64,000 nt of DNA from Liolophura sinensis (Eukaryota > Mollusca > Polyplacophora > Chitonida > Chitonidae). Shown one piece after another: positions 36,801-48,503 of the stretch. The notes beneath the pieces were generated by a model. The model was not told the origin of the DNA and ran no database searches. It saw only the letters and a program-made list of their open reading frames with translations. Within the stretch, counting starts at the first letter, position 1, and the number at the start of each line of letters is the position of its first letter. Where the stretch lies: positions 26,391,265-26,455,264 of the forward strand of contig NC_088303.1 of the NCBI RefSeq assembly GCF_032854445.1, in the 5' to 3' direction. The position numbers and the translations under genes are program-made.

Positions 36801-39371
36801 TCCACAGACATGTCTGTGCTTATGAGGTAAGTAGATGGTGAGTGAACCCGTGTCCTAGTAGCCTTAGATGGCTTAGATGTTTCCTACAGATATTGGCGCT
36901 TCACCAGTAAGGTTGTGTCTTCAAATCCATGTTGGTCTGCATCAGAAGTAGTGGCTTTACATGTACATCGTGAATCTTGTTGGATAGCTGGGCAGGAGTT
37001 ACGTTTTTTTTTTTATAGAAACCCAATAAAAACTTATTGTAGAAATGTGGGAGTTTGCACTGGGGGAAGAAGGTTTACAAAATCCAGACCTCAGGTTTAC
37101 CAGCACATCTGGATGAAAACAATAACCCAGATGCCGGTGATACAGATTGTGTTACTATGCTTACTGGTGTCAGAGTGCTAGTTGTATGGCCAACCTCAAG
37201 TTAGTTCCAGCTGAGACTCAGTTTTAAGGATTAATCTACAGTGTAAGTACAAAGAAAACACTAAAGTGAAGTATATATGGGATGAAAACCCTTCAAATAT
37301 TGTCCACAAAAACAGTTTGATTTATTTTCGTAGAATATTTTTAATGGTCAGGAGTGAAATGTTATATAGTGATCATCTTGTTTTTGCCACCTAACACAGT
37401 GCTAGTAGACTTTTGCTTTCAGAATTCGTATACAAATAGGGATAGGAATGCATTTGCTGAAAAGACCTTGAAATAGACTGTTTCAACCAAAGTAAACAGA
37501 TATGACATACTGGCTATCCAGTAGATACACACAGACAGCTGTAGAGTCTGATTTTAGATCATTTGAAAAATTGATTCATGTCTCCTATAATTAAGTGATA
37601 TAGAATGTCACACTCGGCAAAGCTACCTCCTCCACAAGTGAATTTTGATTAGAAGATGTGTGAACTAATATTATCATGTGTGCTGCCTGGTTTCCATCGT
37701 TTGTTAACCTGACCAATGTCATGTCTCTCTGTCTCAGATGGTCAAAACACTGACTCACTGCAGGTATCAGTCATATGACCAATGTCATGTCTGTCTGGCT
37801 CAGATGGTCAAAACACTGACTCACTGTAGCTATCAGATACATGACCAATGTCATGTCTGTCTGGCTCAGATGGTCAAAACACTGACGCGCTGTAGCTATC
37901 AGATACATGACCAATGTCATGTCTGTCTGGCTCAGATGGTCAAAACACTGACTTACTGCAGCTATCAGATATATGACCAATGTCATGTCTGTCTGGCACA
38001 GATGGTCAAAACACTGACTCACTGCAGTTATCAGATATATGACCAATGTCATGTCTGTCTGGCTCAGATGGTCGAAACACTGACTCACTGCAGCTATCAG
38101 ATATATGACAAATGTCATGTCTGTCTGGCACAGATGGTCAAAACTCTGACTCACTGCAGCTATCAGATATATGACCAGTGTCATGTCTGTCTGGCTCAGA
38201 TGGTCAAAACACTGACTCACTGCAGCTATCAGATATATGACCAATGTCATGTCTGTCTGGCTCAGATGGTCAAAACACTGACTCACTGCAGCTATCAGAT
38301 ATATGACCAATGTCATGTCTGTCTGGCACAGATGGTCAAAACACTGACGCACTGCAGCTATCAGATATATGACCAGTGTCATGTCTCTCTGGCTCAGATG
38401 GTTGAACACTGACTCACTGCAGCTATCAGATATATGACCAATGTCATGTCTGTCTGGCACAGATGGTCAAAACACTGACTCACTGCAGCTATCAGATATA
38501 TGACAAGTGTCATGTCTGTCTGGCACAGGTGGTCAAAACACTGACTCACTGCAGCTATCAGATATATGACCAGTGTCATGTCTGTCTGGCTCAGATGGTC
38601 AAAACACTGACTCACTGCAGCTATCAGATATATGACCAATGTCATGTCTGTCTGGCACAGATGGTCAAAACACTGACTCACTGCAGCTATCAGATATATG
38701 ACCAGTGTCATGTCTGTCTGGCTCAGAGGGTCAAAACACTGACTCACTGCAGCTATCAGATATATGACCAGTGTCATGTCTGTCTGGCTCAGATGGTCAA
38801 AATACTGACGCACTGCAGCTATCAGATATATGACCAATGTCATGTCTTTCTGGCTCAGATGGTCAAAACACTGACTCACTGCAGGTATCAGACATAGGAC
38901 CAATGTGATCGTGTGTTCAAATCCAGCTCTTGCTGTTTCGGCATTGTTTTTTTTCTTTAAGTCAAGAGGTGTTTGAGGTGGCTTGCGAGGTGGTTACAGT
39001 GGGTGGTATACACCGGCGCTCCTCCACCTGTAAACTTGACCACTGTCATATAAGGGAAAACTTCTAGACACATGACTTTAATCACCAACCAAACCAATCA
39101 TTCAATCAGTCATAATAAAAGCAATGTCGAACATACAAGGTTTTCTTTTCTCTTATTTTCTTGTAGAGTATTAGTTTTGGGTGTGGTAGAGCTGTCTTGG
39201 AACACATTCCCGTCTACAGTGTACAGCAGTGCGGCTCTTCATATCTGTCATTTCTTACTACTGACATCTTTGTGGCGGAACTCTGTGTATACCCAGAGTA
39301 TGGTGAGAGGTCCGTCTGATACAACAACAACCAGCAAACAGAAGGTGAAAGTAAAACCAAAGCGGATATGA
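29936..39371 (+). CDS. ALG3: ALG3 dolichyl-P-Man:Man5GlcNAc2-PP-dolichol alpha-1,3-mannosyltransferase, complete, 9 exons, 430 aa
   Basis: Exons: 29936-30086, 31171-31270, 32811-32958, 33367-33527, 35152-35272, 35690-35895, 36211-36275, 36691-36826, 39167-39371. Phases agree and give 430 aa (human 438). The enzyme sits in the ER membrane and adds the first dolichol-phosphate-mannose-derived mannose to the lumenal N-glycan precursor. ALG3 hallmarks: [93 protein letters not shown] and [16 protein letters not shown], with many membrane segments between. Exon 8 starts at 36691 because only CTCAG before it restores DQILLPLF across the junction. The C terminus KPKRI fits a KXKXX dilysine ER-retrieval signal (human ends KKAH). 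Introns 4 and 8 carry large SINE-head arrays. Confidence 0.97.
30815..30859. repeat. (TA)n microsatellite, ALG3 intron 1
   Basis: About 45 bp of uninterrupted alternating TA. The rest of intron 1 (30087-31170) shows nothing specific. Confidence 0.95.
32342..32597 (+). mobile_element. SINE family A with near-perfect 12-bp target duplication
   Basis: Full-length sense copy in ALG3 intron 2. TGAATGAGATTT (32330-32341) before and TGAATGAGGTTT (32598-32609) after differ at one base, suggesting moderate age. Confidence 0.92.
33627..34996 (+). repeat. 46-50-bp minisatellite, ~27 copies, grown from the SINE family A head (A-box only)
   Basis: The unit is GGGGCCTCTGTGGTCGAGTG, GTTAGCATGCCAGCGCAGCG, TAATAACCCC. 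It equals the first ~50 bp of SINE family A (GGGGCCTCCGTGGCTCAGTT, GGTTAGCGCGCTAGCGCAGC, GTAATGACCC) and contains the Pol III A-box TGGTCGAGTGG. The final partial head joins directly to a SINE-like tail (GGTAAATAAATCAAATAAAT, ending ~34996), so B box and body are missing. It fills most of ALG3 intron 4, sense orientation. Unit subtypes form blocks, such as CATCCC units at 34621-34800. Confidence 0.95.
35408..35482 (+). mobile_element. SINE family A, 3' tail fragment
   Basis: Only the terminal ~75 bp (GTGAAATATTCTTGAGTAAA to AAACACCAGTCAAATAAATA), ALG3 intron 5, sense orientation. Confidence 0.8.
37690..38905 (+). repeat. 66-bp minisatellite, 18 copies, grown from the tRNA-like head of a second SINE type
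   Basis: The unit is ATGGTCAAAACACTGACTCA, CTGCAGCTATCAGATATATG, ACCAATGTCATGTCTGTCTG, GCTCAG (66 bp), copies starting at 37738, 37804 and so on to 38860. Each unit holds TGGCTCAGATGG, a good tRNA A-box. The last copy (A-box 38851-38862) is followed at 38914-38924 by TGTTCAAATCC, a B box at tRNA-like spacing, and then by a SINE-like body. Because 66 is a multiple of 3, long frames stay open on both strands. They sit within ALG3 intron 8 and are not taken as genes. Confidence 0.95.
38906..39115 (+). mobile_element. Body and tail of a third SINE type (family C), joined to the 66-bp array
   Basis: B box GTGTTCAAATCCAGC, then TTACAGTGGGTGGTATACACC, CTCCTCCACCTGTAAACTTG, CATATAAGGGAAAACTTCT and a CCAAACCAATCATTCAATCA tail. 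The layout matches tRNA SINEs, but the sequence differs from families A and B. It appears to be the element whose head expanded into the array. Confidence 0.7.
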
Positions 39372-39571
39372 ATGTTAGGCTCAGAGTATTATTATAATGA
39401 CAATTATAATGGCAATTATAACATAATTATTATAAGTGTCGTGCTGGGAATGTAGGGAATAACTACGAACTGGTGAAGCAAATATTTAAATAAGTGTACT
39501 TGTGCGAGTATGATGGAGGGTAGACTGAAGATGACTACTCAAAGTGTGCAAACTGAGCGAGTGATTTAGTG

Positions 39572-39577
39572 AATAAA
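39572..39577 (+). promoter_or_regulatory. Poly(A) signal AATAAA of ALG3
   Basis: Canonical hexamer 200 bp past the stop, in GTGAATAAAGCCC context. Confidence 0.6.
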
Positions 39578-39993
39578 GCCCATCTTATCTCGATTTATGT
39601 TTTCGTATTTCTGTTGATAAATCCCGCCCTCTTTGTGTTCTATTCTGCGTCCATCATGACGTTAGTTGAACCGTGATCTTTCCAGATTTGCCTGATTTAT
39701 TTTGGTTTTACAGCTGCACAGAGAATTTTCTTTCCTATTGTTTTGGTGTTCTCGGCTAACTGCATGCATGATGTTAAGCCTGATTATACTGAAGACGAAA
39801 AGGACAATGACACAAGATTAGTTGACTGTATTTTGGAGGAAGTCGTTTATGCGATCGCATACGAAGCCAAATATTTGTTAGCGCCGAAAACTGCGGGGAT
39901 TGCCTTAGAACCGAATGTTGAGGACAGTTGATGCCATTCCATAAACCAATCAGAAAGGGTTCTACGTGTAGGTGCGAGGTGACATGTTGAGAT

Positions 39994-40238
39994 GGGGGCC
40001 TACATGGCCTGGTGGTTAGCGTGCTAGAGCAGCACAATGACCCATAAGCCTGTCACCAATGCTATCCAGCCCATACTGGCCTCCTCTCCGGTCTTATGTG
40101 GGAAGGTCTTGCAGCAACCTGCAGATAGTCGTGGGTTTTCCACGCGCTATGCCTGGTGTCCTTCCACCACAATGCTGGCAGCGGTCTTTTTAGAGAAATA
40201 TTCCTGAATACCGCGTAAAACGCAAGTCAAATAAATAC
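39994..40238 (+). mobile_element. SINE family A, diverged
   Basis: Head GGGGCCTACATGGCCTGGTG, body TGGGAAGGTCTTGCAGCAAC, tail CGCAAGTCAAATAAATACAC. Intergenic, plus strand. Confidence 0.85.
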
Positions 40239-40551
40239 ACATGTAGAGACGGATTCGTCATTACAAAACATTTTCGAACTGAAACAGAAGAATATCGCAT
40301 ACCGAAGGATAAATGTCGTTTTGGATTTTGAAAACATTGTGGTCGTCGCTGTGCGATGGCGCGTAACCTGTGAACAGGGCATCAATTCGCCTGTTTCGTG
40401 ATTGACACGCTTTGTAACACTGTATAACATTTGATCACTAAAGGGTGTAATATCGCATTTAAGAGAATTTGAATCCCGAGGAAAGTGGCATTTGGCGCTT
40501 TTGATCAGCGTTTCATTACTTAATCGCCTTTCTGTATGTAGTTGGTGTGTG

Positions 40552-40577
40552 TGGGTGGGGGTGGGGGATAGGAGGGG
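40552..40577 (+). other. G-quadruplex-capable G-rich run
   Basis: GGGTGGGGGTGGGGG followed by ATAGGAGGGG gives four G-tracts of three or more with short loops. The surrounding stretch (40239-41396) has no recognised gene. Confidence 0.6.
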
Positions 40578-41408
40578 CGAAAGAGGCGCAGTGAGTCTAG
40601 CGTTCCATATACACCGACAATATAAGTAAGTGTGGCGTATGAACGAAAGGTGGTATGATTAAAAGAGACGTAACACATATATTGGTAACTTGAGTTATTT
40701 AGGAGGGGCGCAATGATAAAAAAAGACGGTCACATATTTTTTCTGACGTGCTTGATAACTCGACTTCACATAAGGAATTCCGAAAAGGCCATGTGGTGCG
40801 CCATATAACAAGACCCGGAAACACGTTCTGTGAGATACTTTATCAGTGCATATACACATTTGGTCTAGTGTTATATTTTCTTTTAAGGAAGACACGACGC
40901 CTAGTTTTCTGTCATGTCCTGCCCGTTTTTTTTCGAAGGCACCCTGTTTAAACAATGCCATTCCAATGTACTCTTCCCGACTTCAAAATGATCAGAATGT
41001 AAGATAACTATGTAACGGCTTTATGGACGGGCTTTTATAGACAACACTATAGTCCACATGTATATATGCATTCATTAAGTATCCCATAAAAAGTTTAAAA
41101 GGCGTGACATTTTATTTTCGTGATACTACATCACGGGGATATCACAGTTTAAAGCATTGACCTGAACGCGCATATTTAGGAAATCGAAACATTCATCATG
41201 TTTTACCAATCGGGCGCGAGTTATTTTCCATAACCGGAGAACGCAGCTCTACACGAACGTCGCTTAAACCCTATTTAGCCTTTTATCCATATGTACGCAG
41301 GGTACGAGTGACGGGACCTAGTATTTCTCGTTTCTCTACCATGGCGCATCCCATGGGTTGTTGACAATTCCAAATTAAAATTGATTTATCGTGTCGCGAA
41401 GCACATCA

Positions 41409-41675
41409 AGGGTCCTCCGTGGCTCAGTTGGTTAGCGCGCTAGCGCAGCGTAATGACCAAGGATCCTCTCACCAATGCGGTCGCTGTGAGTTCAAGTCCA
41501 TCTCATACTGGCTTTCTCTCCGGCCGTACGTGGGAAGGTCTGGCAGCAACCTGCGGATGGTCGTGGGTGTTCCCCGAGCTCTGCCCGGTTTCCTCCCACC
41601 ACAATGTTGACCGCCGTCGTATAAGTGAAATATTCTTGAGTACGGCGTAAAACACCAATCAAATAATAATAATAC
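41409..41675 (+). mobile_element. SINE family A, full length, perfect 12-bp target duplication
   Basis: Near-consensus copy. CGAAGCACATCA flanks it at 41397-41408 and 41676-41687. Intergenic, plus strand; one of the youngest-looking copies. Confidence 0.95.
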
Positions 41676-42058
41676 CGAAGCACATCACAAAAAATGGCGG
41701 TGACTGTTCCCGCCCCTCTACCGCAATAACTAATTTGTTCATATGAAGACGGATCGGTTGAATTCAGTTCATGTCTTTATCTGCGCCTGACAAAACCTCT
41801 GCCTGCGCAACGGCTTAAATTTGTCTGAGCGGTGTGGTCTGTAGGAACCCCGAGAGGTTGATATAAAAAAGACGGTCATCATTCATTGTCTGACTCGTAC
41901 CTTAGCATTGCTCGCCTCTCCAAACTTTAGATAAGAGCCTGAGGTAATCATGTGTTGCATCCGTAATTAGTATGCCTTATTTAGCGACGTCAGGGTTATC
42001 ATTGTTCATTCAGGTATAGTTTTATTCATTTTAAAATAAAAGGCTAATAAATGAAAGC

Positions 42059-42335
42059 CGTGTAAGTGAAACATTCTTGATTACGACGTAAAACACAAAT
42101 CAGATAGATAAATAAGTAAACATTTACAACGCGTTATGAAATATTTATTTTAAGAAGGGCAATCCATGCAGACTTTCTTTCCGATCGTGCGTCGCGAGGT
42201 CTATAAGCAACTTGCGGGTGGTCATCGGTTTCCCGCCTGCAATTGCCGGAATTCCTCTCACCATAAAGCTGTCGTAAGCCAAATATTCTTAAGTACGGCC
42301 TAAAAGATCAATCAAATAAATAAAATATATAAAAC
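42059..42335 (+). mobile_element. Two adjacent SINE family A remnants
   Basis: A tail fragment (42059-42120, GTGTAAGTGAAACATTCTTG onward) is followed by a head-less body plus tail (about 42165-42335), ending CAATCAAATAAATAAAAT. Confidence 0.75.
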
Positions 42336-42707
42336 TTTTACAAATTATTAACGTTTTTTCTATATAATACCGCCTAAAAACTTGATTTCTGTGGTACATG
42401 TAAAAGTGATGTACCGGTATAGGGTTTTTGGATCTCATTAGATGACTGCGTGACATCACAGAAGTTTTTTTTGTCTCAAAAAAAAAAAAAAAAAACCAAA
42501 AGAAAAACCGTCTTTAATGTTGAAATGGCTCTATTTTTGTTCATGAGTAGGCCTATGTACTACACGAGTAAATGTCACCAGAATGTCATCCAAGGTACAA
42601 AAGGTTGTTTGCCATCTATAACATTATTACAGTCAATAAAGACCTGCACAATGGAAATGAAGCATTTAGCTGCATTCAGTTCAGGAATTTTGGAAATAGT
42701 TTTCAAT

Positions 42708-42813
42708 GTTTCCAGCCTGGTTTCTTTCCACCCTAATGCTGGCTGCCGTTGTGTAAGTGAAGTATTCTTGAGCACGACGTAAAATACCAATCAAATAAAT
42801 AAACAGATAAATC
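42708..42813 (+). mobile_element. SINE family A, 3' half
   Basis: Begins at GTTTCCAGCCTGGTTTCTTT and ends CCAATCAAATAAATAAACAG. Intergenic, plus strand. Confidence 0.85.
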
Positions 42814-43789
42814 AATGTTTCTATGTTCTTTCCACTGATGCTTACATTTTTGATCTTGTTGCACTTTAAGCAGTATTGTGACTTTTTATTCCCCAAATAC
42901 AAATCCTACGTCTTTCCTTAAACGGATGCAGAACTTTAACACATTGGGGCTCTTTTCAGAATTTGAGGATTCTGATTCTGATTTTGAAGAAGAAAAGGTA
43001 TTGACATTTGATATGCTGGCTGTCCGTGGTGTGTAGCCTACTGGTGAGTTTCCATAGGATTGGTCATATTGCGCGGAGCCACTCACAGAGGGACACCGTA
43101 TATATTTACAGTTTGTGCTGAAATATTATTCGGATTAACGTAAACGCCAAATCAGTACATTTATTGATGACATCATACTGCGTACCTAGGTAGGTTAAAT
43201 CCTGCTCACTTCAACAGTTTTTATTCCAGGATTTCAGTTGTCAGTGAACCATTGTTCGGCGCGGAAGGGTCTATTCGTAGACGTAGGCAGACAATACATT
43301 TCCGAACGTGAAGCCCTGCTTCTTTGATCATATTGTTAACAGTATTACGTGTGTCGTTCTCGCTGTCTCGTGGCTTTATGACAGAGATTGTCTTCTGGCT
43401 CATATCGCCTCTGGGATTCCGATCGCTGACCTCGTTGTCACCTCCTGTTCATTGACATTGCCCTGGGTCTTTCCGTTACTTCCCGTCATTATCCGCAATT
43501 CCCAAAGCTTTCTTCCGGCCGGGGGTAGAGAAGCTCTCCTCCAAAGGTTCCGATGGGTTCGTTTGGCATGGTCTTCTTTCACTTTGTCTGCTTTTGAAAT
43601 CCTTGAAGTCTGGAGGTTTTATGTGGAATTCGCTTTGTCATATTTTTCGCACATTTCATAAGTTTTCCATGACAGAAATTGTCTTTAATGGTGTATCGCT
43701 TGAAGAAAAACAGAAAAGTTCCCGAAGTGTACCCAATGCTGATGATAACCCAATGCATGTAGGCGATGTAGCTGTATGTAGGCGATGTA

Positions 43790-44035
43790 GCTGATATTAA
43801 CCCAGTTCAAGTCAGTTGATGTTGACGGTGTGCCTGATGTTAACTCAATACAGATCAGTTGATCTTGGCGGTGTGGCGGATGTTAACCCAATATAAATCA
43901 GTTGATGTTGACGGTGTAGCTGATGTTAACCAAATGCAAATGAGTAAACGTTAAGGGTGTAATTGATGTGTACCTAATGCTAATCGGTTGATGTTGACGA
44001 TATAGCTTATGGCAACCTAATAAAAATCATTTGAT
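43790..44035. repeat. Degenerate ~43-bp tandem repeat, about 5-6 copies
   Basis: Loose copies of GTTGATGTTGACGGTGTAGC then TGATGTTAACCCAATGCAAA. It leads into the G-run at 44250-44266 (17 G) and the 78-bp array; both share the GTTGATGTT motif. Confidence 0.75.
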
Positions 44036-44283
44036 TGTTGGACGAGCGGAAATCTGTTGAAAATGTTTGTTGACAGTTAGACCAGTTAAGACCATTGAAA
44101 TCAGCTGGTGTCGGCAATTACTTGATAAGAGCATAAGAAAAGGGAAATGTAATTCACACTAGTTGATGGTAAATGGCTGAAAATAGTTGGTGTTGGTGGC
44201 TTATTAGGTGAATAGTTAGTTGATGTTGGTGGTTTGATTGCTTAAGAGCGGGGGGGGGGGGGGGGGTAGATATTACAGTTGCA

Positions 44284-45190
44284 TGATGCTTAGTTGATGA
44301 ATATTAGTTGATGTTGATGGTTGAACTGATGATTAACGGGGGATATTTTTGTTACATGATGCTAGGGGCTTAGTTGATGAATATTAGCTAATGTTCGTGG
44401 TTTAGTTGATGAACGACAGGGGGGTATTATAGTTATATGCTGCTAGGGGCTTAGTTGATGAATATTAGCTAATGTTCGTGGTTTAGTTGATGAACAGCGG
44501 GGGATATTTAAGTTATATGCATCCAGGGGCTTAGTTGGTGAATATTAGCTGATGTTCGTGGTTTAGTTGATGAACAACGGGGGATATTAGTTACATGATG
44601 CTAGAGGCTTAGTCGATGAAAATTAGTTGATGTTCGTAGTTTAGCTGATGAACAACGGGGGATATTAGTTACATGATGCTAGAGACTTAGTCGATGAAAA
44701 TTAGTTGATGTTCGTAGTTTACCTAATGAACAACGGGGGATATTAGTTACATGATGCTAGAGGCTTAGTCGATGAAAATTAGTTGAAGTTCGTAGTTTAG
44801 CTGATGAACAAAGGGGGATATTAGTTACATGATTGCTAGAGGCTTAGTTAATGAAAATTAGTTGAAGTTCGTAGTTTAGCTGATGAACAACGGGGGATAT
44901 TAGTTACATGATGCTAGAGGCTTAGTCAATGAAAATTAGTTGATGTTTGTAGTTTAGCTGATGAACAACGGGGGATATTAGTTACATGATGCTAGAGGCT
45001 TAGTCGATGAAAATTAGTTGATGTTCGTAGTTTAGCTGATGAACAACGGGGGATATTAGTTACATGATGCTAGAGGCTTAGTTGATGAATAGATGGTTTA
45101 GCCGATTAACGGGGAAAGGGGGATATTATGGCTACATGATGCTAGAGGCTTAGTTGATGAATTTTAGTGGATGTTGGTGGTTTAGTTGAT
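44284..45190. repeat. ~78-bp minisatellite, about 12 copies
   Basis: The unit is TTAGTCGATGAAAATTAGTT, GATGTTCGTAGTTTAGCTGA, TGAACAACGGGGGATATTAG, TTACATGATGCTAGAGGC. Central copies are nearly identical; both ends are more diverged. No reading frame persists across it. Confidence 0.92.
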
Positions 45191-45199
45191 GACAAAAGT

Positions 45200-47247
45200 A
45201 ATAAAAGTTGCTGATTTTATTAATGGAAAGACCAGGAAAAATAACCTGCAGCTAGATTTTTTCACGTGTGTTGACCTCTTCATCAAGCCTCTGCTTCAAA
45301 GCTGTACGATGCAAGAGCAGGGTTTTCACCGTGCAGTAATTCTGACTTCATACTACTTTGTTGTTCGTGAATATTCATGACCATCACGCAACAACTGGCG
45401 CATCGACTGCATCCGAACACCGACATCCACCATTTGTTACACCCTTGACTCCATTGCTAGGCGCAAGTCGGCTATACACTCGGCATTTTCCGGAAAAAAT
45501 GATAAATTAACGGAACCTGCGTGAATACGGTTATAGTTAATTAATGAGATGGGGAGCTTTGGGGTGAAATATTGTTTAAATAATGAACACAAACAACTAA
45601 ACTAAAACCAAAAACGATTTTCGGGGAAGATCAGCCTCGCCCGACTTAGTAACCCAGTAACATGATTGAAAATCATGCACGCTGTCCAAGCCAATGCGGC
45701 TGTTACTCAGATCTGTGGTGATTATGGCCTTGCGCTTTTTGTAGTTTAAGGAGAACAGTGTAATATGAAATCACTATTGCTTTTGAGCCTAAAGAAGGAT
45801 GTATTGGCATGTCACGCACAGCACAGGTAACTTCCAAGCTAGTAAATGCATTAACTCAGAGCGATTAAATGTGGAAGCAATGCTGGGAACATGGTCAACC
45901 GACCTCAAAGCTAAACAAAAGAACACTACAGAATGATAGGCTCATCGACAGCCCCAGTTTAACAATACATGACTTTTTCTGAAAGGAGTTATCTCTACAT
46001 AACTTCGTCGGCCAAAGACGTTTTTATGAATACCTGTTTCAGTGTGTGCGAATGTAAACTGTAGTAAACGGCGGTTAATCGCCTGATATGCTGTGTTCAC
46101 AAACCGCTTAGTGTGTGTTCCGATTACTCTTTGCGTGTTCCAGGCGATTTCTGGCGGTTTGAGTGGGCCATTGAGAAACAATAGCTAAAATTATGAGCGC
46201 CTCACGTCACCTTTGGTTTGTGGCCGTCATAATGTTAGCGTCTCTGAAAATAAAGCACTGATTTTATGGCGTGCAATTGCTCCATAGTGAGCGATGAAAA
46301 GACAGATATAAAAATATGTCACCATAGTCATTCGTTTGATCAGTCAGATTCAGAATGAAGGTCAAGTAATTTATTATTATTTATGAATCATACCGTAGTC
46401 TTTTGAAATACTTCAGCGTGCGAAAAACGAAGAATATTTTATGGGGTAAAGAAGCACCCCAAGGTGCGAAATGCTTGATTTCACTTTAAACGAAGACGCT
46501 GGCTACACTATGACACTATATATTAAGAAAACAGTTCCGTTTTATTATCGCTCTGCACAATCTCCTCGTCAATCCTTTGATTTGTCTCAAGAATCAAACA
46601 CTTCAAACTGGCTCCACAACTGATATCTGAATTATATATTACCTTCTCAAGCCAATTTTTGCGAAGTCATCGTGAGCCGATTTACGCGAAAGGGTTCGTG
46701 ACTCGGACAAATCCTCAGTGACAATATCTCTTTGGGATATGCGTGTGTTAAAAAATTCAGCTGAATCTAATGAAAAACTGAGCCCAAAACTGTGTCTCCT
46801 AAAAAGATATTACAATTCTCTGATTAACAGCAACTATTGCAACCATATGTATCTAATTGTCTGGAATCAGATGAAAGACATTAATAGACTCAATATAGAC
46901 ATGTACAATTAATTGGATGGTATTCGTGAACCTAATGGGTGAATGGCCCGGTATGTCTATCGAATAACTGACAAAATAAAAATGACAAAGCAGCGACGTA
47001 AGAATTGCATGTCCAATAAAAGTGTTTATTTCAGAGGCGAAAGGTCGTTTAGGCTGAAAGTAGCAGTTGAACTGGAATCAAAGTGTAAATAAGACGGGTG
47101 GATTCAAAGTTGTTGAATCCACCAGTGTGTACTATTTTCATTTAACTTAAATCACAGAGGGGTAAAGAGAAATGCTGCTCGTTGTACACCATGAGTGCGG
47201 CCATGTTGAATAAGACGGGCTAAACTGAGGATGTGAAACGGCCCGCT
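45200..47247. other. Stretch without a recognised gene or repeat
   Basis: Short chance frames only; no convincing exon, known domain or repeat family was recognised on either strand. Confidence 0.5.
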
Positions 47248-47799
47248 GCGTTGTATTGCAGCTCTTATTGAAATGAATTACTCCCATTTAAAAAATTGCT
47301 TCAATAATCATTACAAGTGCAATACTTATTGAAATAAAATATTTCAACAAGCTTTGCATTGTAACTTCTAGTGAAATAATGATTTCAATAAACGTGGCAA
47401 TGGCAACCCTTATTGAAATGTTACGGGTTTTATTGACGATTATTAAAATATTTTTAGAATGATTGTGTGGAGCAAAAACTTTATTAAATTATTCCAAGCT
47501 GGCATCGGAAATGGCTTAACAACAACATTAAATGGATTATGAAGTTTTTTTGCTTGTATAATTTTCACTTGATTTCACGTTCCCTGGGGTTTTCGGAATG
47601 ATTTGATCTGGATGTACATCTATGTATGGGGATATTTCTGGGTGTATTGAGGTACTTGTATTTCTTGGTTCTCTGTTTATTAGTCTCAAACCGGTAACCG
47701 CGGGATTATATGTTTTCACCCCGTCTATCAGTATATAAGTCCGTCAGTCCATCACAACATCTTTCCAAAAGTTATTTGAAAACGATTCTTCGCACCGAA

Positions 47800-48345
47800 T
47801 TGAAATTTTGTACATGCCATCACCGTGACAAGTTAATGATGAAGTTCAAGTTTTGGACACCTATGTCTTAAATGAACACATTATGACCGCTATTGTCCAT
47901 TGAGTTTTCCGGACTTTTTTCTAATCGGATCATAGTATTGAATATTGCCTGAGCAATTTACAGATTAAGTTCGAATTTCGGCCCCTTATGCCTAATTTGG
48001 GCAACATTATGGCCGTTTTTATGCACTTTTCTTGACTTTTTGCACAACGGTCCGTCATATTGGAATGGAACTTGGTACATGGCTTTACCATAATAAGGTA
48101 CACATCGACTTCGAGTTTCCGACCCTTAGCCTACGTCCAATGTGGACAAGATTATAGTTGGTTTTGTCCAAATATTTGAACTTTTTTTTTAAGAAAACGG
48201 ATCGATCGTAATGAATTAAAAGTTTGTACAAGGCTTCAGCATATTTAGTTAGAAGTGATTTTCGAGTTTCGGTCTACTGCGTCCAACTTGAACACATGTA
48301 CGACCGTTTTTGAGCAAAACACTTAAAACGGTTGATCGTATTGCT
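47800..48345. repeat. Degenerate ~120-150-bp repeat, four copies
   Basis: Anchors GTTCAAGTTTTGG (47847), GTTCGAATTTCGG (47969), CTTCGAGTTTCCG (48110) and TTTCGAGTTTCGG (48262) recur with nearby TTGTACATGG and TTATGGCCGTTTTT-like blocks. Confidence 0.65.
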
Positions 48346-48503
48346 CTCTTTGGTCGTGTAAGCGGCTATTGATTGCCAGTTGGGCAGGTTCGAGTAACAA
48401 CAGAATTAAATATTATGTTAAACTTCAATAGAAAAAGGTCAGCCTGAAGTAGGAAGTTGGAACAAAGTCATAAGAATGCACGACAGGGCTACAATCTCCA
48501 TCG

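Noticed and set aside
37738-38903. Long repeat-protein frames on both strands as genes
   Set aside because: They lie wholly inside ALG3 intron 8 in a 66-bp tandem repeat; openness follows from the period being a multiple of three. Kept only as a finding.
42950-42999. Small acidic exon (EFEDSDSDFEEEK between TTTTCAG and GTATTG)
   Set aside because: Only 13 codons, no partner exons, low complexity.
43308-43661. 117-codon hydrophobic plus-strand frame
   Set aside because: Opposite strand of the minus frames noted as a possible LINE relic; no membrane-protein family recognised.
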